Origin: Agitococcus sp.
GTDB taxonomy: Bacteria > Pseudomonadota > Gammaproteobacteria > Pseudomonadales > Moraxellaceae
DNA length: 64,000 nucleotides
Direction of reading: 5' to 3'
NCBI GenBank assembly: GCA_030646715.1
Contig: JAUSLJ010000042.1
Location: forward strand, 62,001-126,000
Position numbers and translations under genes: made by a program. Below the pieces are notes generated by a model. It worked only from the letters and a program-made list of their open reading frames with translations. It did not search any database and was not told where the DNA came from. Below, piece by piece: positions 8,293-17,380 of the stretch. Position 1 is the first letter of the stretch. Every line of letters starts with the position of its first letter.

Positions 8293-11076
8293 TCATCCCG
8301 CATTATCAACCCAATTGCTCGGTTGATATTTCTTCAGCAAAATATGCAGCGCATCTTGTTTAAGCGGCTTAGGTAAAAAGTCGGTCATACCTGCGGCTAA
8401 ACATTCTTCACGGTCACCTTCTTGGGCGTTGGCGGTGAGGGCAATAATTGGTGTTCGGCTACGGTCATGGCTTTGTTCAAATAAGCGAATGGCGCGTGTG
8501 GCATCAAAGCCATCCATTTCGGGCATTTGGCAATCCATAAAAATCATCTGATACGTCTTAGCTTCAATGAGTTTTAGGGCTTCTTTACCGTTTTGAGCAA
8601 GGTCAACTTGCGCCCCTGCTTTTTCTAGCATTCGCATCGCGACTTTTTGGTTAACAATATTATCTTCGGCTAATAGAACGTGCATTTTGTTGTATTTATG
8701 GGGTGTAATTGCAGGTGTATTGGTGGTGGTCGATTTGTTGTCGCTGCTGTCTGGTTCGACGGCATCTTTGTTTTGTAAAAAGGTCTTTTTGCCTAAATGT
8801 ACCGCCGCGATTTCATTAATTAAAGCATAAAAACGAATGGGTTTAGCGACAAAACCATTGAAAGCGTTATAGAGCGATGGGTTCAGGGCGCGTAACGGTA
8901 TTTGACTCATCAATATTAAATGGCTATTGGCAAATTGAGGGTTTTGACGAACAGAGTGCGCAAAAGACATACCTTCACTGGATTTAGCTAATTGGCCATC
9001 AATTAAAATAAACGGTGTTCTGGGCGATAAATGGTTCATGAGTTTGAGTTTGACCATGCCTTCTTCGGTCGAGGAGGCGCTTTCGACACGCATACCATAA
9101 CGCTGCAAACAATCACCAATATGTGAGCGGTTAATCGCCAGCGTATCAATCACTAAAATGGGAATAAAATGTAGCTCAGGATATTGGGGTAAGGAACGCT
9201 CAACCGCATGTTGACGTTTTAAGCAAATATGGACTTTGAAGGTGGAGCCTTGACTAGGGGCACTGGTCAGCGAAATGTGGCCACCCATCAACTCCGACAA
9301 ACCTTTACAAATCGCTAAACCTAAGCCAGTACCACCAAAACGACGAGTGGTTGACGCATCGGCTTGAGAGAATAATTGGAAGAGGCTGCCTTGTTTTTCC
9401 AGTGGAATACCAATGCCTGTATCAATAATTTCAAGGTTTAACTCAATGTCAGCGGGAGTCACAACATCGGCAGAGATTTTTAACGCGACATAACCTTTAG
9501 CGGTAAATTTAATGGCATTACCCAGTAAGTTTAATAAAACCTGACGAATGCGATTGGGATCGCCAATCAGTGTCCGTGGACAACTTGGGCTATAAGACAA
9601 CACCAATTCAAGGTCTTTATTACTCGCTTGCGACAATAATAAATCACACACTTCTTCACATAGTTTTTGCAAATCGAAAGGAATTTGCTCCATTGTCAAC
9701 TTTCCCGCTTCAATTTTTGAGAAGTCGAGAATGTCATTAATAATCGTTAACAACGCTTGCCCTGAATGGTACAAAATGCGCGAATATTCTTGTTGTTCTT
9801 GATTGAGTGGCGTATCCAGTAATAATTGCGCCATGCCTAAAATACCGTTCATGGGCGTGCGAATTTCATGGCTCATGGTCGCTAAAAATTCACTTTTGGC
9901 ACGAGTGGCTAATTCAGCCGCTTCTTTGGCGGCGATTAACGCACCTTCGGTTTGTTTACGCGTGGTAATGTCATTAATCGTGCCTGTGGTGCCGCAAATT
10001 GCGCCATTTTCGTCATAAATCAAACTAATCCATAAATGAATCCATCGGCTTTCATGTGAGGCGGTCATGATTTGAGTATCACAACGGACTTGGTCGCTGC
10101 TGCCGTTAAACAGTTGTTGTAACAGGTGAAAAATGCCTTTTTGTTGTTCGGGCGAGATAAAGTCAATCATCGACTTTTTTTGCATCGATTCGGTCGGAAA
10201 GCCAGTGACATCATGCCAAGCTGGATTAAGAAAAGTAAAATTACTCTGCGTATCGGTTTGAAAAATCACTTCATGGACATTATCAATCACGTGACTGTAA
10301 CGCGATTCGGAGCGAATCAGCTTTTGGCTTTGCTCAAATAAACGTAGTGCCGATTGATTAAGGGCGAAGTTTAAATCTTTGATTTCATCAACGTGAGAAT
10401 TAATATGTATTTCTTTAACACCTTTGTAAACGTCTAATGATTGGGCAAAATCAATTAGTTTATTGAGGTCTTTGATGGGGGCTCTCAGTAAATAAAAGAA
10501 AAATATGCCACTAATAATGGCAATAAATACGGCCATCATTAAGGCGTTTTTAAGCGTTTCTAAATAGCTGTTTGATTGCGATGAGTAATCGTAGCGCATA
10601 TACGCCCAACCATAATCGCCAATCGGCTGCCAAAAATAAATAATACTTTCATCTTTATTAATAGCATAATAAAAATCTTTGGTTTTGGGTGTCGATAAAG
10701 TCGAGTTATTTAGCTTTTCTGTCGGCTCTTCTCGAACGGCATGCTCAATATGAACTAAAATTTTTCCAGTGGCATCCGTAATAATTAGCTCACGAATTTC
10801 ATTAAAAATAGCGGTGTTAAGTAAAAGTGTACGAATAGATTTTTTATTGGCAATTAATACATCTTGCTCGACAATCGTACTTAAATTGCTAATGACTAAA
10901 GAGCCTTGATTAATGGCACTTTTTTCATTAATTTCGCGTTGTTGCGAATAAATAGTCACGGCAAATAGCGTTAAAGCAATTAATAAAGAAAGAGCCGATA
11001 AAACGCTCAGTTGCTTACTAAAACTGCGGGGTAATATTGCTTTTAAGCCTGTTATTTTTTGATCGGTGGCCAACAT
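8293..11076 (-). CDS. Hybrid sensor histidine kinase / response regulator
   Basis: This inner-membrane sensor has a membrane helix at about 24-44, a periplasmic region to about 177, a second helix at about 178-197 and a HAMP-like linker. A PAS domain follows (about 255-375). The HisKA motif SHEIRTPMN has its phosphorylatable histidine near residue 402. The HATPase N, G1 and G2 boxes are around 515-590 ([24 protein letters not shown]). The first receiver (about 640-755) is degenerate, although FILIDGQ keeps an aspartate. The second (about 798-920) is intact, with LLAEDN and [11 protein letters not shown]. No Hpt domain or partner regulator is adjacent, so phosphotransfer must continue elsewhere. 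The stimulus is unknown. Confidence 0.93.
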   Translation of the reverse strand: MLATDQKITGLKAILPRSFSKQLSVLSALSLLIALTLFAVTIYSQQREINEKSAINQGSLVISNLSTIVEQDVLIANKKSIRTLLLNTAIFNEIRELIITDATGKILVHIEHAVREEPTEKLNNSTLSTPKTKDFYYAINKDESIIYFWQPIGDYGWAYMRYDYSSQSNSYLETLKNALMMAVFIAIISGIFFFYLLRAPIKDLNKLIDFAQSLDVYKGVKEIHINSHVDEIKDLNFALNQSALRLFEQSQKLIRSESRYSHVIDNVHEVIFQTDTQSNFTFLNPAWHDVTGFPTESMQKKSMIDFISPEQQKGIFHLLQQLFNGSSDQVRCDTQIMTASHESRWIHLWISLIYDENGAICGTTGTINDITTRKQTEGALIAAKEAAELATRAKSEFLATMSHEIRTPMNGILGMAQLLLDTPLNQEQQEYSRILYHSGQALLTIINDILDFSKIEAGKLTMEQIPFDLQKLCEEVCDLLLSQASNKDLELVLSYSPSCPRTLIGDPNRIRQVLLNLLGNAIKFTAKGYVALKISADVVTPADIELNLEIIDTGIGIPLEKQGSLFQLFSQADASTTRRFGGTGLGLAICKGLSELMGGHISLTSAPSQGSTFKVHICLKRQHAVERSLPQYPELHFIPILVIDTLAINRSHIGDCLQRYGMRVESASSTEEGMVKLKLMNHLSPRTPFILIDGQLAKSSEGMSFAHSVRQNPQFANSHLILMSQIPLRALNPSLYNAFNGFVAKPIRFYALINEIAAVHLGKKTFLQNKDAVEPDSSDNKSTTTNTPAITPHKYNKMHVLLAEDNIVNQKVAMRMLEKAGAQVDLAQNGKEALKLIEAKTYQMIFMDCQMPEMDGFDATRAIRLFEQSHDRSRTPIIALTANAQEGDREECLAAGMTDFLPKPLKQDALHILLKKYQPSNWVDNAG

Positions 11077-11084
11077 AAATAAGC

Positions 11085-12413
11085 CTAAATAGTTCCTATG
11101 AGTTTCATATTATCAACGATCGCCATTTCGATAGCCCATAAACGGTGTGCCCCCGAAAAAACAAGTCGTCGATGTCCTTGTAAATAAAAACTGGGTGACT
11201 CATATACTTCTAAAGCTGCCCATTCTACTGTGTATCGTTCAATTTGCGGTGAAGATTGCACCGATTTTAAGTATTTTTTCAGTTGTGGAATGTCGCAATG
11301 GCTGGCTTTTAATAGGGCTTGAAGATGAGGCAAATGCGAGACATCTTTGCCCTCTGCCCAAATTGCAGTTAATAATGCTTGAGTGATTTTGTCGGCATTG
11401 CCATGTTGCTGGCCGTAGTGAAATAACGCACAACAGATATTAATACCTTGTTCGTTAGGTAAACAAACTTCTCCAAACGCTAAGCGGTATTTTTCCGCTA
11501 AACGCGCATAGCGATGTAGCTGAGTATGCCATTCTATGGGGCTGGCGGTCTGAGTTAAAATCGGTTTAAGGTGTAGTTTTAATTGGTAATGCTCCGCTAA
11601 GGCGATTAGCGGTGTTAAATAAATATAAGACAGGGGATCATCAAAACGAAAGAAATAATCAAGGCTATATTTTTGCGTACGAATAGTCGCTAGTTGTTCC
11701 CAATCGTTAATTAAATAATCGTTGTCTTGATAAATACTATCGCTATTTAATTGAAATTGATGCAGCAGTTGGTTTAAACCAATGGCCGTTAATCTATCAC
11801 CTAAATCACTTAAATCATCTAAGCCCCAATACCATTCACCTTGATAATAAAGCTGCGCGCTTTTTTCTTGACCATGACGTTGAAACTCACGGAGCGCACT
11901 CATCATTTTGTTTTGTGTTGTGGATGCTGCTAATTGTCGAAAGCGTAAGACGAGGGTCGATAATTTGTGGCTTTGATGCTCCCATAAACAGCTTAGCACT
12001 TGCTTGGCCAAAAACAGAAAATCAGTGGTGGGTAAATTACGATTCGCTAATAGTAATTGACTGGCGATAAAACAGTTTTCTTCTGACGGAGATTGAAAAT
12101 CATGGAAATGTAATTGATGAAATTGCGCTAAATACCACGCGTCACGGACATCATGGCTAAAAGTATGACTGGGCTCTTGAAACGGTAAAATTTTGACAAT
12201 TAATTGCACGGAAAAGTGTTCGAGAAAACGGGGCAATGCTTGAATTAATAGATAGCTATAAGGGTCATTTAGCCTAATCCAGACAATGACTTGATGAGGT
12301 CGCCGTTGAATGCGGCGTAGCCAGTCGTATCGTGCTTGCAGTAGTGAATGTAAGCGGGGGTGAATCAGCGCACGAGATAATAATGGTTGTAATAATCGGC
12401 GACTCAGGGGCAT
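11085..12413 (-). CDS. Tandem thioredoxin-fold (DsbA/HCCA-isomerase-like) protein
   Basis: The function is not established. The 442-residue protein contains two copies of a motif seen in 2-hydroxychromene-2-carboxylate isomerase and kappa-class GST-like proteins: WIRLNDPYSYLLIQALPRFL (about 46-65) and YFFRFDDPLSYIYLTPLIAL (near 248-270), each followed by a strand resembling VKILPF or LKPIL. Each thus appears to open a thioredoxin fold with an all-helical insert. No CXXC active site is visible, which argues against disulfide exchange. It lies 8 bp upstream of the histidine kinase gene on the same strand, so the two are probably co-transcribed. Confidence 0.6.
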   Translation of the reverse strand: MPLSRRLLQPLLSRALIHPRLHSLLQARYDWLRRIQRRPHQVIVWIRLNDPYSYLLIQALPRFLEHFSVQLIVKILPFQEPSHTFSHDVRDAWYLAQFHQLHFHDFQSPSEENCFIASQLLLANRNLPTTDFLFLAKQVLSCLWEHQSHKLSTLVLRFRQLAASTTQNKMMSALREFQRHGQEKSAQLYYQGEWYWGLDDLSDLGDRLTAIGLNQLLHQFQLNSDSIYQDNDYLINDWEQLATIRTQKYSLDYFFRFDDPLSYIYLTPLIALAEHYQLKLHLKPILTQTASPIEWHTQLHRYARLAEKYRLAFGEVCLPNEQGINICCALFHYGQQHGNADKITQALLTAIWAEGKDVSHLPHLQALLKASHCDIPQLKKYLKSVQSSPQIERYTVEWAALEVYESPSFYLQGHRRLVFSGAHRLWAIEMAIVDNMKLIGTI

Positions 12414-12577
12414 AGCAAATCCTCACTCCTAGAACCTGACTATAACGTGTTCTGACTACGGGGGGAAATGAATCGTCCATAACGCTATTTTTTTCCGATA
12501 AATCTATTTTTAGCTCTCATTATGTTGATTTTGAGCTAGGCTAACATTGATGCGAGTTAAATTATTTCTCAAAACTC

Positions 12578-12611
12578 AGGATTTACGTGCCGTGATAGCC
12601 GCGTAAGTTCT
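12578..12611. repeat. Short inverted repeat AGGATTTACG / CGCGTAAGTTCT
   Basis: AGGATTTACG (12578-12587) faces CGCGTAAGTTCT (12600-12611), a slightly degenerate inverted copy. It is the same arm pair as that bounding 1994-2116 but without the inner C-rich hairpins. It lies just before the Lon-domain gene; the rest of the 218-bp gap shows no gene. Confidence 0.6.
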
Positions 12612-12631
12612 AACTTAGTTGGAAATGGAGA

Positions 12632-13189
12632 ATGACTTACCAACTGCCCATTTTTCCTCTGAATAGTGTCTTATATCCACAAGGCGAGTTGCCGTTGCGG
12701 GTGTTTGAATTACGTTATCGGCGATTATTAGATGAATGTGGTAAATCGAATCCTTTTGGTATTGTCCGTATTCGTTATGGTAAAGAGGTGGGCGAGCCTG
12801 CTTTTCCTTATGACATTGGTTGCGCTGCCTATATTGTACAAAAAGTCGCGCTGGTTGATGGCAGTTTAGCGGCTATTGCTGTGGGTGGGCGACGCTTTAA
12901 AATTTTAACGATTCATGTGGAAGAAGATGGTTTAGCGCGCGCCAGCATTGAATGGCTACCACCCGATCCCTTCGTCGCCATTCCGCACAGTTTAGAAGCC
13001 ATTGCCGAGTCGTTTACCGAATGTGGCGATATTCTAAAAGACTCAGGCTCTTTGGCGTGGCGTTTGGCGGAGGCATTGCCATTAACCTTAGATGAGCAAC
13101 AGCAACTGTTAGAAGAAAATAACCCGCAACAGCGTTTGCAGACCGTTAAAGATTGGCTGATGCAGCATCCTTTTGATTTTATGGTTTAA
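12632..13189 (+). CDS. Lon N-terminal (LonSB) domain protein
   Basis: The 185-residue protein consists only of the N-terminal substrate-recognition domain of Lon, without ATPase or protease parts. It opens with LPIFPLNSVLYPQGELPLRV, the classic LonSB start, then FELRYRRLL and a strand-rich middle (VALVDGSLAAIAVGGRRFKI), ending in a helical segment. Stand-alone LonSB proteins are widespread in gammaproteobacteria, but their role is not settled; protein-quality control or adaptor functions are suggested. A palindromic repeat cluster follows immediately. Confidence 0.88.
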   Translation: MTYQLPIFPLNSVLYPQGELPLRVFELRYRRLLDECGKSNPFGIVRIRYGKEVGEPAFPYDIGCAAYIVQKVALVDGSLAAIAVGGRRFKILTIHVEEDGLARASIEWLPPDPFVAIPHSLEAIAESFTECGDILKDSGSLAWRLAEALPLTLDEQQQLLEENNPQQRLQTVKDWLMQHPFDFMV

Positions 13190-13327
13190 ATTCCCTCTAA
13201 CTCCCCTTTACAAAAGGGGAGAACATTTTAGGATGTACACGATTATCGCGTATGAAATCCTTCACGCTCCTTTTTAAAAAGTGGCGTGAAGTCCCCCTCT
13301 TTTGTAAAGAGGGGTTAGGGGAGATTT
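13188..13327. repeat. Composite palindromic repeat cluster
   Basis: Three parts are visible. There is a hairpin CCCCTTTACAAAAGGGG (13203-13219). There is an inverted repeat AGGATGTACACG / CGCGTATGAAATCCT (13230-13261), related to the arms at 1994-2116. A further stretch has TTCACGC paired with GCGTGAA plus CCCCCTCTTTTGTAAAGAGG. The order is inverted relative to 1994-2116, with C-rich hairpins outside and the AGGAT arms inside. It occupies most of the gap before the TetR gene. Confidence 0.75.
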
Positions 13328-13405
13328 TAATTTATGTTGACGGTGTTAACATTTGGCGATAAACTGCTCAAACAAGATAAAATCACCTGAGTTTTAGGAT
13401 TTAAC

Positions 13406-14059
13406 GTGACCACAAACGCTCTCATTAAACCGAATTATCATCACGGTAGTTTACGCGAAGCATTAATTACGGCTGCAATTCATCGTCTCCAAGCTGATGG
13501 TGTCGCCAAATTAAGTTTGCGGGCATTAGCGGCAGATGTTGGTGTCTCGCCTACTGCGGTATATCGTCATTTTGAAGATAAATTAGCGTTGTTAGCTGCT
13601 ATTGCTTGTGATGGTTTTAGTGGCTTAACCCACAATATGCAAAAGTATCTTGGTACTGAGCCAACCGATGCCATGACCTCGTTACAACGAATTGGTATGG
13701 GTTATATTGATTATGCTATTCATCATCCCGCGCATTATCGTTTGATGTTTGGTCAGCGGATGGTAGAACGCCAACGCTTTCCTGATTTATGTCAAACGTC
13801 TGTGACTTCATTTTTTATGCTTCGTAACAATATGCAGCGTGGTTTAGACGAAAAATTATTTAAACCTTTACCCGTCGAATTACTGACAACCACGGCATGG
13901 TCGTTGGTACATGGTTTATCCATGCTCAGTATTGATGGTTTAGTGAAATATCCTTCTGATGAACATCTAGACCTCTTAGCTCAAACGGTAACCCGTCTAT
14001 TAGCCGACGGTTTATTACTACCTGAACATCAACACCACTCCATGAGTACCTCGTCATGA
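13406..14059 (+). CDS. TetR family regulator (WHG C-terminal type)
   Basis: The DNA-binding domain occupies about residues 14-60, with the helix-turn-helix segment LSLRALAADVGVSPTAVYRHF followed by EDKLALLAAIA. The C-terminal half resembles the TetR WHG ligand-binding domain. It overlaps the FAD-oxidoreductase gene by 4 bp (ATGA), so it is the first gene of a small operon with that enzyme and an acyltransferase and probably controls it. The inducer is unknown; a lipid or hydrophobic compound would fit the neighbours. Confidence 0.9.
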   Translation: MTTNALIKPNYHHGSLREALITAAIHRLQADGVAKLSLRALAADVGVSPTAVYRHFEDKLALLAAIACDGFSGLTHNMQKYLGTEPTDAMTSLQRIGMGYIDYAIHHPAHYRLMFGQRMVERQRFPDLCQTSVTSFFMLRNNMQRGLDEKLFKPLPVELLTTTAWSLVHGLSMLSIDGLVKYPSDEHLDLLAQTVTRLLADGLLLPEHQHHSMSTSS

Positions 14060-15708
14060 CCGAACAAATCGTCGAAAAATCCAGCAAATCAGGTCTTGCT
14101 CCCAGCACCATTCGTATTGGCAAGCGTTATCGCGCTAATCGTTTAAACGGCAATTATGATGCTATTGTCATTGGTTCAGGCATTGGCGGCTTAACGGCAG
14201 CCGCGTGTTTGTCGAGCTTGGGTTATAAGGTGTTGGTATTGGAACAACATTACACCGCAGGCGGCTTTACCCATAGTTATAGCCGAAATGGTTATGAGTG
14301 GGATGTTGGCGTGCATTACATTGGTGATGTTGGCGTTAAAACAACCTTAGCCCGACGCTTATTTGATTTTATCAGTGGCGACCAACTGCAATGGCAGGCA
14401 ATGGATCCGTGTTATGATCGTATTCATTTAGGCGATGACCATTTTGACTTAGTGGCAGGGCGGGATAATTTTCGCAACAACTTGGTGGCTCGTTTTCCGC
14501 AAGAACAAGCCGCAATCGACGAATATATCATTCGTTTAGGTAAAGTTGCCGACGCGATGCAGTTATTTACCATTGAGCGTATGTTGCCGAAACCTATCGC
14601 CAAATTGTCTAAATTAGTCCGTGACCGTGTACAGCCAAGTTATTTTAATCAGACTACTCGTCAAGTTTTAGAGCAGCTTACGTCCAATCAAACCTTAATT
14701 GCCTATTTAACAGGTCAATGGGGCGATAATGGCATGATGCCTGCTGAGTCGAGCTTTTTGATTCACGCCTTGATTGCCAAACATTATTTGTATGGCGGCT
14801 ATTATCCGATTGGTGGCGCGTCACAAATGGCTGAAACCATCATCCCACAAATTCAAAAAACGGGTGGTGAAGTCTTTACTTATGCGGCAGTGGAAAAAAT
14901 CCTCTTAGAGCAGGGTAAAGCCGTTGGTGTACGTATGAAAGACGGCACAGATATTCGCTCACCGATTGTTATCAGTAATGCGGGGGTGTTTAATACCTTT
15001 AATCGTTTATTGCCGAGTGATATTGTCCAAAAAACGGGCTATACGCAAAAGATGAAGCAAGTCAAACCGTCGATGGCGAGTTTGTGTTTGTACATTGGTA
15101 TTAAAGAAACGTCCGAAAGCCTAAAACTGCCAAAAACTAACTTTTGGATTTACCCGAACGAAAACTACGAACAATCAATCAGGACGTTTTTAGCGGATGC
15201 CAATAGCGATATCCCGATGGTTTATATTTCTTTTCCATCAGCAAAGGATCCAAGTTTTGCGGCACGTTATCCTGACCGTTCCACTATAGAAATTGTCGCA
15301 CCGTGTCCGTGGGAATGGGTAGAAAAATGGGCAGACAAACCGTGGGGCAAACGTGGTGATGATTACGATGCCTTGAAAGAAGCATTTTCACAGCGTTTGT
15401 TAGAAAAACTTTACGAAAAGATGCCGCATTTGCGTGGTAAAGTGGATTATTACGAATTATCGACTCCACTCTCGACGCAATTCTTTTGCTGGTACGAGAA
15501 AGGTGAAATCTACGGCTTAGACCACGACCCGAAACGCTTTGAACAAACATGGTTACGGCCAAAAACTGACATCGACGGTTTATATTTAACGGGTCAAGAT
15601 ATTATGACTTGTGGCGTCGTCGGCGCGATGATTGGTGGTTTAATGACAGCGGTTAGCATTGGTGGTATTAAAGCTTTACCGTTAGCGAAGAAAATTTTTG
15701 TCGGTTAA
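14056..15708 (+). CDS. FAD-dependent oxidoreductase (phytoene desaturase / retinol saturase-like)
   Basis: The dinucleotide-binding motif GSGIGG is at 40-45, followed by GYKVLVLEQHYTAGG, in the manner of the CrtI / carotenoid isomerase / all-trans-retinol 13,14-reductase superfamily. The C-terminal FAD-binding part reads GLYLTGQDIMTCGVVGAMIGG. At 550 residues the length is usual. No other carotenoid genes are nearby, and the neighbouring TetR and PlsC genes suggest a role in lipid or polyene modification rather than carotenoid synthesis, but the substrate cannot be told from sequence. Confidence 0.85.
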   Translation: MTEQIVEKSSKSGLAPSTIRIGKRYRANRLNGNYDAIVIGSGIGGLTAAACLSSLGYKVLVLEQHYTAGGFTHSYSRNGYEWDVGVHYIGDVGVKTTLARRLFDFISGDQLQWQAMDPCYDRIHLGDDHFDLVAGRDNFRNNLVARFPQEQAAIDEYIIRLGKVADAMQLFTIERMLPKPIAKLSKLVRDRVQPSYFNQTTRQVLEQLTSNQTLIAYLTGQWGDNGMMPAESSFLIHALIAKHYLYGGYYPIGGASQMAETIIPQIQKTGGEVFTYAAVEKILLEQGKAVGVRMKDGTDIRSPIVISNAGVFNTFNRLLPSDIVQKTGYTQKMKQVKPSMASLCLYIGIKETSESLKLPKTNFWIYPNENYEQSIRTFLADANSDIPMVYISFPSAKDPSFAARYPDRSTIEIVAPCPWEWVEKWADKPWGKRGDDYDALKEAFSQRLLEKLYEKMPHLRGKVDYYELSTPLSTQFFCWYEKGEIYGLDHDPKRFEQTWLRPKTDIDGLYLTGQDIMTCGVVGAMIGGLMTAVSIGGIKALPLAKKIFVG

Positions 15709-15765
15709 TTAGCGCAAGGAACGATATAACGCTTCTTTGCAATTGCACACGGAGCGTTATGTTTA

Positions 15766-16521
15766 ATGAAAAAAAGTTTAGGTTTTTTGCTGTCGCCCAT
15801 CTTTTTTTTGGTATGGCTGATCCTGCTCAATGTGTTTCATGTTGTGCAGATCATTGCGCGTAAGGGCTTTGGCCGACGAGCGCATCAATACACGGTTGAT
15901 GCACTGAACTTCTTTTTATTGCATTCTTTGTGGTTATTGGGAACACGTATCAACGTACGTTTTTCTCAGCCGTTACCCACGCCACATAGCCGCCCGATTA
16001 TTTTTGTCGCTAACCATCAAAACAAACTCGATGTTGTCGGTATTAGTTGGTATTTACGCCATTATTCACCCAAATTTGTCTCTAAAATAGAACTCAGTAA
16101 AGGTATTCCCAGTGTTTCTTATAATTTAAGGCACAGTGGCGCAGCCTTGATTAATCGTGATGATGCCAAGCAATCATTGACTGAAATTGGTCGTTTGGGG
16201 CTGTTAATTGAGCAAACAAATACCTCTGCCGTTATTTTTCCCGAAGGTACGCGTTCAGTGACTGGCGAGATGAAAGCCTTTAACGCCGCAGGGATCAAAT
16301 TATTATTAAAAAAATCCCCTAGTGCTTTAGTTGTACCGATTTATATTGATAAAACATGGACACTGAATCGTTTTGGTAAATACCCAATGTCGGTGGGTGA
16401 AAAAATCAGTTGGACGGTGCTACCTGCGATTGATCCTCAGGATAAAACAGCGGCTGAAGTGGCTGTTTTGGTGGAGGAGAGTATTCGGCAGGAGTTTATC
16501 AAGCAGCATGATTCTGTGTAG
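15766..16521 (+). CDS. plsC: 1-acyl-sn-glycerol-3-phosphate acyltransferase family protein
   Basis: It transfers an acyl chain to lysophosphatidate or a related lysolipid at the inner membrane. A hydrophobic N-terminus (about 7-29) anchors it. The catalytic NHX4D-type motif is H84-x4-D89 (in NHQNKLD), and the glycerophosphate-binding motif is FPEGTRS (158-164). Length, 251 residues, is typical. It lies 57 bp after the FAD oxidoreductase and its 3' end overlaps the convergent sigma-factor gene by 23 bp. It may be a specialised paralogue rather than the main PlsC, given the company. Confidence 0.87.
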   Translation: MKKSLGFLLSPIFFLVWLILLNVFHVVQIIARKGFGRRAHQYTVDALNFFLLHSLWLLGTRINVRFSQPLPTPHSRPIIFVANHQNKLDVVGISWYLRHYSPKFVSKIELSKGIPSVSYNLRHSGAALINRDDAKQSLTEIGRLGLLIEQTNTSAVIFPEGTRSVTGEMKAFNAAGIKLLLKKSPSALVVPIYIDKTWTLNRFGKYPMSVGEKISWTVLPAIDPQDKTAAEVAVLVEESIRQEFIKQHDSV

Positions 16522-17068
16522 AGGCATGACAACAACCTTGCTCGGGTGTTTTTTCACGACATTGGCAATCGGCTGTACAACAACTGACTAATAAATCGTG
16601 TAGTTTTTCACGGCCACGTTTCACCCGACTTTTTACCCCTGATTCGCTAATACCCATCATCACGGCAATATCTTTATGTTTAATTTCCTGTAAATCGGCT
16701 AACTCAACCGCTTGACGATACTTTTCAGGTAAGTCTTTCATCATTGCTAATAAACAACAACTTAAATTGAGCCACGGATTTTCCTCTGTTTCATGATCTT
16801 CTTCCTCAGCAAAATCATGCTCTTCCGACAACGACACCGTGTTTTTTTGCTTACGCCAATAATCAATAAGCGTATTTTTAGTCACCTGTAGCAACCAAGC
16901 TTCTAACTTCGGTTGATTATCAATATGAGGAGGGTGTTGCTGAATTTTAATAAAAATACTTTGCACAATATCTTCCGCGTCAGCGGTTGTGCTAATCCGC
17001 CGCGAGACATAAGACAATAGGCGTTGCTGATAGTTTTGATATAAAGCGGCTTGGGCATTCGATGTCAT
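16499..17068 (-). CDS. sigZ: ECF sigma-70 factor, SigZ-like, with cysteine-rich C-terminal tail
   Basis: Region 2 spans about 10-75 (ADAEDIVQSIF, LEAWLLQVTKNTLIDYW), and region 4 spans about 108-160 with the helix-turn-helix KHKDIAVMMGISESGVKSRV. An acidic linker separates them. Beyond region 4 is an unusual tail with C163, C164, C168, C170, C179 and C180, and two more cysteines are at 104-105. This could bind a metal or sense thiols. No anti-sigma gene is adjacent. Instead a 49-residue protein with 16 cysteines lies 69 bp upstream on the same strand, which suggests a shared metal or redox response. The symbol is by overall similarity to SigZ-type factors. Confidence 0.82.
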   Translation of the reverse strand: MTSNAQAALYQNYQQRLLSYVSRRISTTADAEDIVQSIFIKIQQHPPHIDNQPKLEAWLLQVTKNTLIDYWRKQKNTVSLSEEHDFAEEEDHETEENPWLNLSCCLLAMMKDLPEKYRQAVELADLQEIKHKDIAVMMGISESGVKSRVKRGREKLHDLLVSCCTADCQCREKTPEQGCCHASTQNHAA

Positions 17069-17136
17069 CGCAGCAGACCTTTAGCGGAGCTTAAAACGAG
17101 GGCAGATTTTATCCGCCCTTAACTGTGTGTTCTAGA

Positions 17137-17286
17137 TTAACGGCAATTACAACTACAGTTACAGGCTGTGGCGGTACATTGACAGTTGTTGTTACAACAA
17201 GAGCAGGCACAATTCTCGCAGTTGCAGTTTTTGCACTGGCAGTTTGTGCAAGTGCAGTTTTTGTTTGGGGTGGTTTCAGTGTTCAT
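17137..17286 (-). CDS. Very small cysteine-rich protein, metallothionein-like
   Basis: This short gene encodes 49 residues of which 16 are cysteine, mostly as CxC and CxxC (CTCTNCQCKNCNCENCACSC, then CNNNCQC and CNCSCNC). The rest is largely Asn, Thr and Lys, with no aromatic residue. GAGG lies six bases before the ATG, a strong ribosome-binding site. Such a composition points to metal chelation like metallothionein, but I see no match to the histidine-containing SmtA fold, so the family is unassigned. It lies between the HIT gene and the sigma factor whose tail also has CxC. Its Shine-Dalgarno lies inside a 9-bp inverted repeat. Confidence 0.8.
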   Translation of the reverse strand: MNTETTPNKNCTCTNCQCKNCNCENCACSCCNNNCQCTATACNCSCNCR

Positions 17287-17288
17287 AA

Positions 17289-17361
17289 TAAGCCTCGTGA
17301 AGTGCAAAAAATGGTAAATAAGGAGAAATTCCTATGTTTACATCTCTTATAACGAGGCTTA
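17289..17361 (-). promoter_or_regulatory. Long-range hairpin masking the ribosome-binding site of the Cys-rich gene
   Basis: On the minus strand, TAAGCCTCG (17361-17353) can pair with CGAGGCTTA (17297-17289), a perfect 9-bp stem. The second arm contains the GAGG ribosome-binding site and ends two bases before the start codon at 17286. If formed in a transcript running from the HIT gene, it would hide the site. The 55-base loop leaves room for a competing structure. This is inference from base pairing. Confidence 0.5.
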
Positions 17362-17380
17362 GGGCAAATAGTTGCAATAA

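Noticed and set aside
17125..17352. 75-residue plus-strand frame with a hydrophobic middle
   Set aside because: It is the complement of the cysteine-rich minus-strand gene; its composition is explained by the CxC codons read on the other strand, and it has no useful ribosome-binding site.
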